64,000 bases of DNA, from the NCBI RefSeq assembly GCF_003013715.1, contig NC_072815.1:620001-684000 (forward strand). Reading direction: 5' to 3'. The number at the start of each line of letters is the position of its first letter. Within the stretch, counting starts at the first letter, position 1. The notes beneath the pieces were generated by a model, which saw nothing but the letters and a program-made list of their open reading frames with translations, was not told the DNA's origin and did no database searches. This document shows positions 9,139 to 19,005 of this stretch, piece after piece. Source of the DNA: Candidozyma auris. Taxonomy: Eukaryota; Ascomycota; Pichiomycetes; Serinales; Metschnikowiaceae. The position numbers were made by a program, and so were the translations under genes.

Positions 9139-12100
9139 ATGTCTGGCAAACCTGAATCTCAGGCAGACATTCCGTCCTCGCTGAAGGCGACGACCGCAGG
9201 TGCTCCAGCTGCTGCTGCTGCCGTTCAACCCACTCCAGCAGCTCGGGCCCCAGCGCCATCGTCAGCCCCAGCACCCTCTGGCGAAGCCCAAGACGCCCAA
9301 GGCCACCAGCAGGCCCCGGGCCAAAAGTACCCCCAGCATGGCCATTTTGGTCCAAACAGTCAGGGAAAACCGTACAATAGACACAACACCCAACAGGGTG
9401 GATCAGCACCGGGTACTCCTCAGCACCACCACCAGCAAGTGCACCATCACCACCAGGGCCAAAGAAACTACCAGAAAAACTACTACAATAACGCTGGTGC
9501 CAATGCTAATGCTGGTGCAAATAACAGTGGTTCCAAGCAACACCATCAGCAGCATCACCAACAACGCAACTATGCGAAGGTGGGTGCTCAGCAGGGCCAG
9601 TACCAAAACTACGGCTACCCTTCCAACATGTACAACTACTACCCCATGTACTACCCGCCTCAGATGATGCAGGCTGCCACGGGAGCGGTCAGTGTGCCAG
9701 GCTCGTACGCCCCTCAACTGCCGCTGCTTTCACACTCACCCGTGCAGACTTACCCGGCTGCCAGTGTCTCTCCTGCTGGGTCTTCAAAAGTGAAGATCAC
9801 AGACAAAGATGGGAGACAGGTGAACTTGGAGGAGAAGAAGAAGCTGAGCGCCAGCTCGTCTGCGCTGACGACCCCAGTGCCTGCTACAGCTCAGATGGTG
9901 AAGCCTCAGAGCTCCGAGTCTGCTCCTGCCACTGCTTCTGAGTCTGCTCCTGCTACCAACACTGGTGCCTCTGCGGGTGCCACCCCTGCCGCTGCTGCGA
10001 AGAAGACGAATGCAGCGGAGGAGTTCAGGAAGAAGATTTTGGCTAAGGCCAAGGCTGCAAAGGAGGCAAAGGAAAAACAAGAAGCCGAGGCTAAGGCTAA
10101 GGAGAAACAGAATGAGCCAGTGGCGGAAGAAGCTGCTAAGAAAGACACCCCAGCTGTTGAGCCAATTGCAGAGGCCGTTCCAGAAAAGAAGGAGGAGCCA
10201 GCCATTATTAAAACAGAATCTCCAGAGCTGAAGGAAGTGCCACCAAAGGAAGCTGAGAAGCAAGCTGTGCCAGTAGAGAAGGCAGTTGAGCCAAAGGTTG
10301 AGGAAGAGCCAGTTGAAACATCAAAGCCTGCTGAACCTGCTTCTCTACCCGAGGAAAGAACGCCTTCGACAGACGCTTCAAAGACAGAGTCTGCTCCTGT
10401 TGGTGTGCCAGAGGGTGCCCCTGCTGAGGCAAAAGCTACCGTCGCTGAGCCAGAAGCTGCCCATGAGGCTGAGCCTGCTTCCACGGAGCCAGCTGATGAC
10501 ATCGAAGAGGAGGATGAAGGTGTCGAGGACGCTGAGCCCGAAAATGAAGCTGGTGTTTTTGATCTTTCCTCATTCTTCGACAGGTTGCAAACCTGTAAGG
10601 ATATTGAAGATGCTTTCACCTACCCTTACCCATACCCATTGACTGGTGTTGACGCTAGATGGAGGGCCGGCAAGAAGAAATATAGATACGACCCTCAATT
10701 CTTGCTTCAATTCCGCGAGTCGGTATCATACCCAGTTGACGACGCCTGGAAGGAGAAGCTTGAAGGCTTGGGCATCGTTGCAAACAAGAGACCAGGACCC
10801 GGCGGTCCACAACGCATGAACTCCACCAGATTTGGCAGTGGGCCCATTCCAAACAGAATGGGCGGACCACAACAGGGAAGACCTGGTCTGTTTGACGGCA
10901 GACAGAACTCTAGATCTGGCTCGAGAAGAAGAGGTGGATCTAGCATGGGTAACCCCAGGGAGAGATCTACGAGAAACAGAAACCAGTCTAGAAGAGGCCC
11001 TAAGGAGAAAGAGGAAGAGCCACCAAAACCAGCAGAGGAGGTGAAACCACTAGTTCCTTCTGCCAACAGATGGGTGCCAAGATCAAGACAGAAAAAGACG
11101 GAAGTGAAGACTGCTCCGGACGGAACAGTTCTTCTTGACAAGGAGGATGTCGAGAGAAAGGTGAAGTCTTCGTTGAACAAGTTGACTTTAGAGATGTTTG
11201 AGCCAATCACAGAAGAATTGTTGACCATAGCCAAGCAATCGCGTTACGAAGAAGATGCCGCTACAATCAAGCAGGTTATTTCTTTGACATTTGCCAAAGC
11301 CTGTGACGAGCCATACTGGTCTGCGGTCTATGCACAATTTTGTGCTAAGATGTTGAAAGAGATTTCCGATGACATCAAGGATGTTAACACCCTTACAAAG
11401 AGCGGTGAGCCAGCTACTGGTGGTGACTTAGCTAGAAGAATCTTGTTGGCGACTTGCCAGTCCGAATACGAAAAGGGCTGGGTTGACAAGCTTCCTACCA
11501 ACCCTGATGGTTCTCCATTGGAGCCAGAGATGATGTCTGACGAATATTACGCTATGGCTGCTGCCAAGAGAAGAGGTCTTGGTTTGGTCAAGTTTATTGG
11601 TAACTTGTACATCTTGAACATGTTGAATGATCAGGTCATTTTGCATTGCTTGAGAGATCAGTCGAAGAACGTCACGGACCCATCCGAGGACTCGTTGGAA
11701 AACTTGGCGCAATTGATCAAGACTGTTGGTCCAAGATTTGAGGCATCGGAAAGAAACAAGGCTGCATTGAACATGATTTTTGACAACATTCAGCTAATCT
11801 TGGACAACTGCAAGCTCTCTTCCAGAATCAAGTTTATGTTGATGGACTTGCAGGATTTGAAGAAGAGCAACTGGAAGTCGCTCAAGCAAGAGTCGGGACC
11901 TAAGACGATCAAAGAAATTCATAACGAGGCCGAGTTGAAGAGACTAGAAGAAAGTAGGGCGCAAGCGGAGAAGAGAAGAAACAAGGGTGGCTACAACAGT
12001 GGTGGTTACAGTGGTGGGGACTCTAGATCCAACTCCACAAGAGGAGGGGCTTCCTGGGGTAACAAGAAGGAGTCAAGAGCACCAACAAAGGACTCTAGAG

Positions 12101-12276
12101 GTTTCCAGTCGGTTTCGAGGTCTCAATCAAACAGACCCACCCCAGACTCTAGCTTCAATGCGTCGCACATGTCTCCAAGAGAAAACTCAAAGAGAACTGA
12201 CTCCATGGCGTCCAACATATTCGCTGCTTTGGACGGTGACAACGACGATATGGAGTCTGAAGGCGCCGGCCACTAA
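9139..12276 (+). CDS. TIF4631: Translation initiation factor eIF4G
   Basis: The 1045-residue scaffold joins the cap-binding protein eIF4E, the helicase eIF4A and poly(A)-binding protein to recruit ribosomes. The first 350 residues are low-complexity, rich in Ala, Pro, Gln, His, Asn and Tyr. An acidic/Glu-Ala-rich region follows. The eIF4E-binding motif YxxxxLL (YDPQFLL) begins at residue 517. An RGG/Arg-Ser-rich RNA-binding stretch comes next, and the MIF4G HEAT domain spans about 670-915. The tail is a third Arg/Ser-rich RNA-binding region. The start at 9139 (MSGKPESQ) was chosen because sequence upstream in the same frame looks like leader. S. cerevisiae has two copies (952 and 914 aa); TIF4632 lies next to RPT6 there. 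Confidence 0.93.
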   Translation: MSGKPESQADIPSSLKATTAGAPAAAAAVQPTPAARAPAPSSAPAPSGEAQDAQGHQQAPGQKYPQHGHFGPNSQGKPYNRHNTQQGGSAPGTPQHHHQQVHHHHQGQRNYQKNYYNNAGANANAGANNSGSKQHHQQHHQQRNYAKVGAQQGQYQNYGYPSNMYNYYPMYYPPQMMQAATGAVSVPGSYAPQLPLLSHSPVQTYPAASVSPAGSSKVKITDKDGRQVNLEEKKKLSASSSALTTPVPATAQMVKPQSSESAPATASESAPATNTGASAGATPAAAAKKTNAAEEFRKKILAKAKAAKEAKEKQEAEAKAKEKQNEPVAEEAAKKDTPAVEPIAEAVPEKKEEPAIIKTESPELKEVPPKEAEKQAVPVEKAVEPKVEEEPVETSKPAEPASLPEERTPSTDASKTESAPVGVPEGAPAEAKATVAEPEAAHEAEPASTEPADDIEEEDEGVEDAEPENEAGVFDLSSFFDRLQTCKDIEDAFTYPYPYPLTGVDARWRAGKKKYRYDPQFLLQFRESVSYPVDDAWKEKLEGLGIVANKRPGPGGPQRMNSTRFGSGPIPNRMGGPQQGRPGLFDGRQNSRSGSRRRGGSSMGNPRERSTRNRNQSRRGPKEKEEEPPKPAEEVKPLVPSANRWVPRSRQKKTEVKTAPDGTVLLDKEDVERKVKSSLNKLTLEMFEPITEELLTIAKQSRYEEDAATIKQVISLTFAKACDEPYWSAVYAQFCAKMLKEISDDIKDVNTLTKSGEPATGGDLARRILLATCQSEYEKGWVDKLPTNPDGSPLEPEMMSDEYYAMAAAKRRGLGLVKFIGNLYILNMLNDQVILHCLRDQSKNVTDPSEDSLENLAQLIKTVGPRFEASERNKAALNMIFDNIQLILDNCKLSSRIKFMLMDLQDLKKSNWKSLKQESGPKTIKEIHNEAELKRLEESRAQAEKRRNKGGYNSGGYSGGDSRSNSTRGGASWGNKKESRAPTKDSRGFQSVSRSQSNRPTPDSSFNASHMSPRENSKRTDSMASNIFAALDGDNDDMESEGAGH

Positions 12277-12383
12277 ATTCTTGCATTGTTTCCCCCTCGC
12301 ATTTCTTTGCATCCCTACTATATTCTTAATCTTGTAATATAGCACCTTGTCGCAAAACATTGATTGACAGTACGAACTATGTG

Positions 12384-12824
12384 TTAAGTATTGCCGTTGT
12401 AGTCCTGTTTCTCTTTCTTAGAAAAGTAACCATGCAATGCCGACAGAAACCTGTGTTTCGAAGTAATGCTAGTGGCATCCTGTTCCAGGCGAACCTCTGG
12501 CACCTCCGTGTTTTCTAATATTTGGTTCGACGCATCGGAGACCATATTTGCATATTTATTGTCTGGATTGAGTTTTTCATTCACTTCACGGCCTTGGATG
12601 CTTTCAATTACCAGGAGAGCAAAGGACGCCATCACGAACATCAAGTCAAAGTTGAGTTTGGCTACATTTCCGACAAAAGTCACAGAAATGTCAATAATAC
12701 GACGGATCTGTAATAGAGCAACGCAGAATCCAATAATAAGAGTTTTGAGCACCTTCAAAAAAACGCCGGCGACAATCAAGACAGCCGTCAAGATGTAAAA
12801 AAGATTTGAATGGCTGTCAGACAT
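12384..12824 (-). CDS. Small membrane protein, function unknown
   Basis: The 146-residue product starts MSDSHSNLFYILT. The frame is open further upstream, but that part is preceded by an A/T homopolymer and encodes a Phe run. Two hydrophobic segments are visible, one at about residues 8-35 (continuous or a hairpin) and one near 55-75. A hydrophilic C-terminal half follows, with KYANMVSDASNQIL, ending in a Lys-rich tail. I do not recognise a family. The gene is convergent with eIF4G (107 bp between stops) and its start is 65 bp from the end of MGS1. S. cerevisiae has no counterpart that I can place at this position. Confidence 0.6.
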   Translation of the reverse strand: MSDSHSNLFYILTAVLIVAGVFLKVLKTLIIGFCVALLQIRRIIDISVTFVGNVAKLNFDLMFVMASFALLVIESIQGREVNEKLNPDNKYANMVSDASNQILENTEVPEVRLEQDATSITSKHRFLSALHGYFSKKEKQDYNGNT

Positions 12825-12889
12825 GTTCGATTCTGAAATGGAATGGTTGCAAAAAAAAAAAAAGAGTTGTATGTACAAGGTTGATCGCA

Positions 12890-14542
12890 CTATTCTAGTA
12901 GGCTCATGCCGGAGTTCCCCAAGGTATAATCCGACTCCTCAAAATCGTAGCAAACATCTTTGTAAGGCATGCATGGCATTGTTTCAGCTTTTGATCGGGG
13001 GTCTGTGAGAAGCTCTTTCAAAAGAGTGTGGTCGTATACCACTCGAAGTGCACCTTCGTCGTGATCCTTTTCGGCCTTGGGTAGGCTTGAGCTGAAATAA
13101 GCCTTCAAGAGTCGTAAGGTTCGAGTGATAAGTTCACCTCTCCATTTTTTGGCAAAAGTTAACTGCTCAATGCAGTTGGTTAATGCAACATGTGGGTTGA
13201 TTGTGGCTTTTTGAAGTGACTTATGCACTGCCATGATGTTCGGTAGTTTCGAACTGCCAACGTCAACGTAAACGCAATTGTATAGTATTAGGTACTTCAT
13301 GATCAAGTGAGGCAGTTCTCCATCTGCCAAAAGCTTTAGCATGGTATGTGCAGCAGCTTGAACAAAGTATTTGGTTCTTGACACCCGGTTAGAGTATGTG
13401 ACCTCTTCTTCTTCATCCAGATAGATCGGACCCGGCTCGTTCATGTCGTCGTCAGAAAACTCATCATCAGATACATCCCCCTGACAGCTTTCCAAGTCGG
13501 AGGCAGCCTCCATAGCACCTTTGACGTCTACAGTGACAAAGCACCGTCTGGCAGCCTCGTCGTGTTCATAGTGTACATGCTGGCGGGCTTCTGTGAGCTT
13601 AGCTGTATCAGATGGTTGCCTCTGATTCATAAAGTCGTAAAGCTGCTCAAGAAATTTCACATTCTGTTCGTTCTGAAGACCAAACCGTACTTTTGTCAAG
13701 CTCCGAATGGAGCTTTCAACTTCCTCCTTCGTAAGCCGCGTCTCCTTTCTATCAATCTTCGAGCTCAAAAGCTCAATGAAATTTACTGCTGTTCTCCCGT
13801 CTCCATGAGCATATGACACAATCACGTCAGCAGAGCCTTCCTCGAGATCCAAGGCTGGCAAATCAGACAACATCCGCCTGCGGATGTTTTCAAATACAAT
13901 TGCCTTCTCAACAACGCGCTTCACGTCATTTTTGGAAAGCTGTTTGAGCTCAAAAAGCTGACACCGTGACATAATGGCTCTTCGTATTCTTTTCTTGGGA
14001 TCTACCGTAGTGGCACCAATGAAGACGAAAGACCCACTTTCAATGAATGGTAGCAAGACATCCTGCTGAGTAGTCGTGAACCGATGAATCTCATCTATGA
14101 ATATGACGGCTCTAAGCCTATCCTCGTTCCTTCTACTTCTCTTCTTATTCTCCTCTAATATAACCAATGAGAGCTCTCTCAACTGCGCAAGAGTAGCATC
14201 TGTAGCTGAAAACTCCCTAAATACATAAAATGTCTTTTCTGCAAGAAGTTTTGCCAACGTTGTTTTGCCCACTCCAGGTGGACCATATAGGATCATTGAT
14301 GGTAGGTAGCCTAAGGTTATGAAGTTGGTGATGGAGCCATTAGAGCTGCTAAGAAGGTGCTCTTGACCAACGACATTCTCTAAAGAAGATGGCCTTATGA
14401 GTTCAGATAGGGGTCGTCGTAGAGACTCCTGGACCGTAGACTTTGCATTGGCCATATATGATAACAATAGATCAAAAGTATCTACCCATCTGCTGCTACT
14501 TCTGGAAGGGCACTCTACACAGTACTGTCTCATGTTGTACAT
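12890..14542 (-). CDS. MGS1: AAA+ ATPase Mgs1 (WRNIP1 homologue)
   Basis: The protein has 550 residues from the first ATG, or 521 from the ATG at 14455. Mgs1 is a clamp-loader-like ATPase of DNA damage tolerance that acts at PCNA and polymerase delta. Seen here are LSELIRPSSLENVVGQEHL, Walker A GPPGVGKTT, Walker B FIDEIHRF, sensor 1 GATTVDP and sensor 2 near AHGDGRTAVNFIE. A C-terminal MgsA-type oligomerisation region follows, interrupted by an acidic insert (CQGDVSDDEFSDDD). The family normally starts with a ubiquitin-binding UBZ zinc finger. The upstream residues CVECPSRSSSRWVDTFDLLLS resemble such a finger but lack three of four zinc ligands. The locus corresponds to the YNL218W-YNL211C block. 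Confidence 0.9.
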   Translation of the reverse strand: MYNMRQYCVECPSRSSSRWVDTFDLLLSYMANAKSTVQESLRRPLSELIRPSSLENVVGQEHLLSSSNGSITNFITLGYLPSMILYGPPGVGKTTLAKLLAEKTFYVFREFSATDATLAQLRELSLVILEENKKRSRRNEDRLRAVIFIDEIHRFTTTQQDVLLPFIESGSFVFIGATTVDPKKRIRRAIMSRCQLFELKQLSKNDVKRVVEKAIVFENIRRRMLSDLPALDLEEGSADVIVSYAHGDGRTAVNFIELLSSKIDRKETRLTKEEVESSIRSLTKVRFGLQNEQNVKFLEQLYDFMNQRQPSDTAKLTEARQHVHYEHDEAARRCFVTVDVKGAMEAASDLESCQGDVSDDEFSDDDMNEPGPIYLDEEEEVTYSNRVSRTKYFVQAAAHTMLKLLADGELPHLIMKYLILYNCVYVDVGSSKLPNIMAVHKSLQKATINPHVALTNCIEQLTFAKKWRGELITRTLRLLKAYFSSSLPKAEKDHDEGALRVVYDHTLLKELLTDPRSKAETMPCMPYKDVCYDFEESDYTLGNSGMSLLE

Positions 14543-14712
14543 CTCCTGTCTTCCTCAAAGTATTTCCAACATCTTAGGTGTTGGTCTCCATTATCCTGAA
14601 ATTATTGTATTATACATAAGTAATTAATTTCCTCGTGATTCAGTCATCATTGGGCTTTCAAAGGCCGACAGTACACGTCGCTTCTTGAGCAATTGCTTGG
14701 GGTCGTCGTGCG

Positions 14713-16581
14713 TTACTGTACGTGGAGACGGGCTTGACACAGAGCCATTAGCACCATCAGCGACAGTACCACACGCATGAAGCTAGATGGGTTGGAGGTA
14801 AACTCTTCCATGGCCTTGAGTGGGGATGCGATGTTGTTGCTCGTCGAGTACGCCATTAGTGGACCAAGTATGGTCATAACATCACCCGTTTGTAGAGTTC
14901 TCACGGCCTTCTCATGAAGCCCATAGTCAGCGAAAGTTTGTGCAGCATGACATTTCTCTGTAAGATGAGTAACAAAATCTTTCCCTCCCGCTTTATGGCC
15001 GACATTCGTAGTGTAGTTTTGAAAATGGCTTGCTAAGACAGATGTGCCAATCGAACTCTGGTAATGCATCATGCGACAGTCCACCCAATCAATTCTAAGA
15101 TCACGATTTAGAAGAATACGACAGTAACCATTGGCTGTGCCCATTGAGCCATCCAGGTAGTTGTAGTTGATTGTAATTTTTGAGCCAATAAAGATCAGTC
15201 CATTATTCAAAGCTTGAGATTTAGCGCCGGATAGAAAGAGTTGTAGTGAAGCCAACGCTTGAGATGTGACATTTGAAAGGAAAAACCTAGGAGCACTCGC
15301 AACATCTAGTTCAAATGATCTTGGGTTGCTTGACTTTCCATTTAAGAAATCGGCAACCCCCTGGGTTGGTTTTCTCCCTGCAGATGTGCTAGTCGTTAGT
15401 CTGATTAAGCCAGTAGGTACGAAGTAAGCCGAAACAAGTCTAGACCAAAACTCAATCGTCTGTAAAGTCTCTATAGGCTCGTTCAGAACGAGATCTATGA
15501 GGTCTAGCAAACGAACCACGCCAGCGTTGCCTAGATTGCGGCGCACAATTTTGTTATGAACCTCTGCCTGTGCTGCTTGAGTCAAGCCCACTCTTTGCAT
15601 AACCTGCGCTCCTGGAACGACTTGCGTTGGCTTTCCTAGCGTGTGCGCAGCTTGAGTTTGTCCGGGCCCAACACCTTGATTTAGTGCCTGTGATGGGTTC
15701 ACTGAATGGCTTTGACCAGGAGTATTCTGAGCAGACTGAGGACGAGATTGTGCACCCATGTGTTTAGCCTGACCTTGTCCTTGCAAGCCTTGTTGCCCAT
15801 TAGCCAGGTTCTGCGGCAGTGGCTGCATTTGATGAGCCTGTGAGGATCCACCTGTCAGTTGGATCCCTGGTTGAAGCTGTCGTTGTGCAGCATTAACTTG
15901 CTGAAAACCAACATCTCCCTGACTATGAGGGGGTTGAGGGCCCTGAGGTCCAGCACGCATGTTCTGAAAGTTCTGATGTTGGAACTGTGCCGCCTGAATT
16001 TGAGCCTGGGCTTGTGCTGGCGTCTGTATCGGCTGCTGCAGCTGCTGCAGCTGCTGCTGCTGCTGGTGACCTGGCCCCATCATTCCTGGCTCCACCTTAT
16101 ACTGATTGATCATGGGTCCAGCCTGCTGCATCATATGGGGCCCAGACTCGAGCTGCCCTTCAGGCGGTGGGCTATAGTTTGTGTATTTCGGCTGGTGAGG
16201 GTTCTGAGCTGGCCCGTTTGCTTGCATGTACAGCTGCTGTCGCTGATTCGGAGTGATTTGCTGGCCCATATGTGGCAGAGGCACCACGGCCGGGTTTATT
16301 TGGTTCATGCCCATCATCTGCGAGTTGCCGTTCCCATTGCCCACGCTCATCAGGCGTTGTTGCTGTGGATACAGCACGCCGTAGTTGGGCAGAGCCTGAG
16401 GTATGGCTCTATTTGAATGTTGTTGTTGTTGTTGCTGTTGTTGCTGCTGCTGCTGCTGTTGTTGTTGTTGTTGCTGCTGTGGCATCATGGGCGACGACGA
16501 GTACTGGTTGGGAAGCTGGCCCATGGAGGGCAGCCCGCTCTGGAGGTTCATATTGAACGAGCCGTTGGAGTTGCCGTTCAT
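14713..16581 (-). CDS. MFG1: LDB1/SEUSS-like transcription cofactor of filamentous growth
   Basis: The 622-residue protein has a Gln/Asn/Pro/Met-rich N-terminal half with a pure polyglutamine tract of about 20 residues. From about residue 345 there is a LIM-binding (LDB/SEUSS) type domain: LLDLIDLVLNEP, FWSRLVSAYFVPTGLIRL, LRIDWVDCRMMHYQSSIG and YGLHEKAVRTLQTGDVM. Mfg1 (YDL233W) forms a complex with Flo8 and Mss11 that drives invasive and hyphal growth in Saccharomyces and Candida. The identification rests on this domain, on the Q-rich layout, and on OST4 (YDL232W in S. cerevisiae, next to MFG1) lying 7.5 kb away. The final residues (FMRVVLSLMVLMALCQARLHVQ) are hydrophobic, which is unexpected for a nuclear factor. 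Confidence 0.75.
   Translation of the reverse strand: MNGNSNGSFNMNLQSGLPSMGQLPNQYSSSPMMPQQQQQQQQQQQQQQQQQQQQHSNRAIPQALPNYGVLYPQQQRLMSVGNGNGNSQMMGMNQINPAVVPLPHMGQQITPNQRQQLYMQANGPAQNPHQPKYTNYSPPPEGQLESGPHMMQQAGPMINQYKVEPGMMGPGHQQQQQLQQLQQPIQTPAQAQAQIQAAQFQHQNFQNMRAGPQGPQPPHSQGDVGFQQVNAAQRQLQPGIQLTGGSSQAHQMQPLPQNLANGQQGLQGQGQAKHMGAQSRPQSAQNTPGQSHSVNPSQALNQGVGPGQTQAAHTLGKPTQVVPGAQVMQRVGLTQAAQAEVHNKIVRRNLGNAGVVRLLDLIDLVLNEPIETLQTIEFWSRLVSAYFVPTGLIRLTTSTSAGRKPTQGVADFLNGKSSNPRSFELDVASAPRFFLSNVTSQALASLQLFLSGAKSQALNNGLIFIGSKITINYNYLDGSMGTANGYCRILLNRDLRIDWVDCRMMHYQSSIGTSVLASHFQNYTTNVGHKAGGKDFVTHLTEKCHAAQTFADYGLHEKAVRTLQTGDVMTILGPLMAYSTSNNIASPLKAMEEFTSNPSSFMRVVLSLMVLMALCQARLHVQ
16420..16479. repeat. 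CAG/CAA trinucleotide tract coding polyglutamine in MFG1
   Basis: Twenty consecutive Gln codons, read on the minus strand, mix CAA and CAG in short runs. CAG-rich groups sit next to CAA-rich groups. Such tracts vary in length between strains. A second Gln cluster is coded near 16020-16070. Confidence 0.9.
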
Positions 16582-18013
16582 CGGCGAAGATGGGATGGTG
16601 TTGATGTTTCGCTGAGGAGTTCTGTTTTTTTTCTAAATGTAAAACGCAAACGTCGGATTAGTCGAGGTATCAGGTATCTTCACGGATGCCCTCAAAGGTG
16701 CATCAGCGGGAGGACGGAGACGATAACAAACACAAGTGGCCTAGAGTATTTTGTGTTCACCCAATTCAATGAGAAACAAGCAGCACGCCGTTATTTGAAA
16801 TTCAACGAAATTAAAGAGTACAACGAAAGTCTTCGTAGCTTTAAATGTGTCACTGTGCTAATGGTAGCTCACTTAGATACAGTGGGTGTCCAGGGTCTGG
16901 TTGTGTTCTGACCTGCATACAGGCCTCACGCCTTGGGGAGGTCCCAGCGAAGGAAGGGTCGAGGCGGGGGGTAACCTTGCCCAGGGATTCTGCCCACTAT
17001 CGCTACCACGAAAGTATGCCTGAGGCAACCCGCGCAGGCAGCCCCATACGAAAAAGAGGAGCAAGATTTGAAAAATTCAGACAGTCCCTCGAGGAAAATT
17101 CAGAAAAGGTAGGAGAATGCGTATAGGAAATCGGTTATGCGATACGGAGTTTTACGTATACCGTTATTTCGTCGGTTTTGCTTCCCTTGTACGGCTGCTA
17201 CTCACCGTGGAGTGCGCCTGAATCCAGAGCAGTGGGAGGCTCGAGGAGAGGAGATGAGGGACTGCGGGAGAAGGGCGCCCGCAGAAGCAGAGGGCGCACG
17301 GTTGCAAAAAAAAAAGTGGTAAAGTTTTGAAGACTCAAACCAAGGCTGGATGCTCGTTGTTGTTGAGTCGGATCATACTGAACAATCTATACATCCATTC
17401 TTCTCATTCTTTTAAATTTTCCGACAACTAGTTTTTATTGAGGACGCCATTGTACATGCTTGTCGTGGCTGCTTGTTTGGCGCCGCTAACGATGTAGGAA
17501 TGGTAGTGCCTCAATGGAACTCAACCGCCGTGGCCATTGTAATAACTGGCACACCTTGGTGCAACTGTCCTAGTCGAAAGGTCACAGAAAACGGTCCTGA
17601 CTTTCTTGAGTTGCATTCCACAGCTGTGGAATTTACTTTGAAGATCTCGCCGGGAAAATGATTCTAGTCGGAATACATTACCGTAAGCGGTTATGTGCCA
17701 CAACCGTAGTTTCCCCACTATAGGTACTTTCGTCGAAAGCATGGCATTCTGCAACCAGCTGTAAGAAATGTATGTCCTCAATAGATCTATATTGCCATAG
17801 CTGCTTTTGGTCGAATTGGAATTTGAAGTTAGACCCCATAGCCAGCTCAAGCCAAAATGCCATCGAAAGGTGATTCAAGACCAGCACCCGACAACTCAGT
17901 ATCAATTCAAAGCAGAGACGATGGAATATCGACGGTGGCACAGACTAAGAAGACATTCGAAGCAAACGATACTGAAGACACCATCATAGCAAACTTATGT
18001 TCAGCCTACTAGA
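16582..18013. other. MFG1 upstream region
   Basis: This 1.43-kb gap lies upstream of MFG1 and downstream of IES2. It contains a GC-rich patch at about 16,915-17,050 with G and C runs and an A9 run at 17,306-17,314. Several open frames of 60-110 codons overlap each other and show no domain or codon bias. A long upstream region suits a developmental regulator. I recognise no RNA gene. Confidence 0.55.
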
Positions 18014-18856
18014 TTACTCTGAAACACCGAGAACAGAGCTCTCTGGCTTGCAAACCCATCTGATCAATGCTGGATGTTGAAGGGTAGGTCGTCTGGGCTT
18101 CAAAGAGGTTTGCTTTGAATCCGTTTCGTCATCGTCCTTTTCTCGCGTCTTAATCGCTCTTCTTTTGAGTAATTTGTTCAACGTGTCTCTCTTCTCCTCT
18201 TCAAGCTGCTTCACTTTATAATCTGCTCTACGACGAGCATTCTCAGCTTTCCTGTTTGCAGCCTCCTCCGCTGTTTCTGCCTTCTTTTGTGTCTTTCGAT
18301 TTAGCGCAAGAAGCTGCTCATCCATCTCCTGGAACATGGTGTCATCAGTTCTCCTGCCGTTCTCGCCCTCAGCCAACCTTGCTCGTTGTCTTTCAGTAAG
18401 CTTCTGGGTAGTAGGGGTGTATGAGAAATCCTCGTCCAAAGGAGATTCCGATCGACTTGCCCTTGAGGACGTGGCTGAACGTTTGGGAATCCTGAGCTTT
18501 ACGGAAATCTTCTTTTTCGGCGGCTCCTCCACGTACTCGTCCAGAGCTTCTTCCTCCTCCTCCTGATCCTCATCAAGGTCGTCCTCGTCGTACATAGCCA
18601 ACTGCCTCTTGCGAGTCTCTCTTTTATTGTTGCTAGAAGCAGAACCTCTTGTTCGGCGCTCATTGGCATGTACTTTTGGCGTATACCAGTCGTTCTGGAG
18701 CTCCTCATACTCCTTAGTTCCAGTGTCATCGTCTTCTCCATCGCCCAACTCCATGTCATCAGAATTCTGCACATCACTCACATCGTCTGATCTTTCTCCA
18801 ATATCGGATAGCTCTGCTGACTCTTCATCGTCACTGACTGCGATTTTTGGAGGCAT
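18014..18856 (-). CDS. IES2: INO80 chromatin remodelling subunit Ies2 (PAPA-1 family)
   Basis: The 280-residue nuclear protein is acidic and Ser-rich in its first 60 residues. A second Glu run lies near 105-120. The C-terminal third is highly charged and matches the PAPA-1/INO80 subunit B signature: LTERQRARLAEG, ALNRKTQKKAETAEEAANRK, ARRRADYKVKQLEEEKRDTLNKLLKRR and an IRWV motif near the end. Ies2 activates the Ino80 ATPase. The start at 18856 (MPPKIAVSDDEES) is the first ATG in the open frame. PEX17 follows, as in S. cerevisiae (YNL215W, YNL214W), which supports the call. Confidence 0.85.
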   Translation of the reverse strand: MPPKIAVSDDEESAELSDIGERSDDVSDVQNSDDMELGDGEDDDTGTKEYEELQNDWYTPKVHANERRTRGSASSNNKRETRKRQLAMYDEDDLDEDQEEEEEALDEYVEEPPKKKISVKLRIPKRSATSSRASRSESPLDEDFSYTPTTQKLTERQRARLAEGENGRRTDDTMFQEMDEQLLALNRKTQKKAETAEEAANRKAENARRRADYKVKQLEEEKRDTLNKLLKRRAIKTREKDDDETDSKQTSLKPRRPTLQHPALIRWVCKPESSVLGVSE

Positions 18857-19005
18857 TCTTGGTTTATAGACGTGTGACTTGTAGATACTTTTAAGACCTA
18901 CGCACCTGGTGATATTACGCACCCGTGCACCTCACCACTCGTGAACACCTATAATTACAATTGATACAAGTAATTAACATCAAGAATAATTTATTTGGGA
19001 GTGAT

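Noticed and set aside
16915..17050. GC-rich, possibly structured patch considered as SRP or RNase P RNA
   Set aside because: None of the conserved core motifs of these RNAs could be recognised by eye. A covariance-model search would decide.
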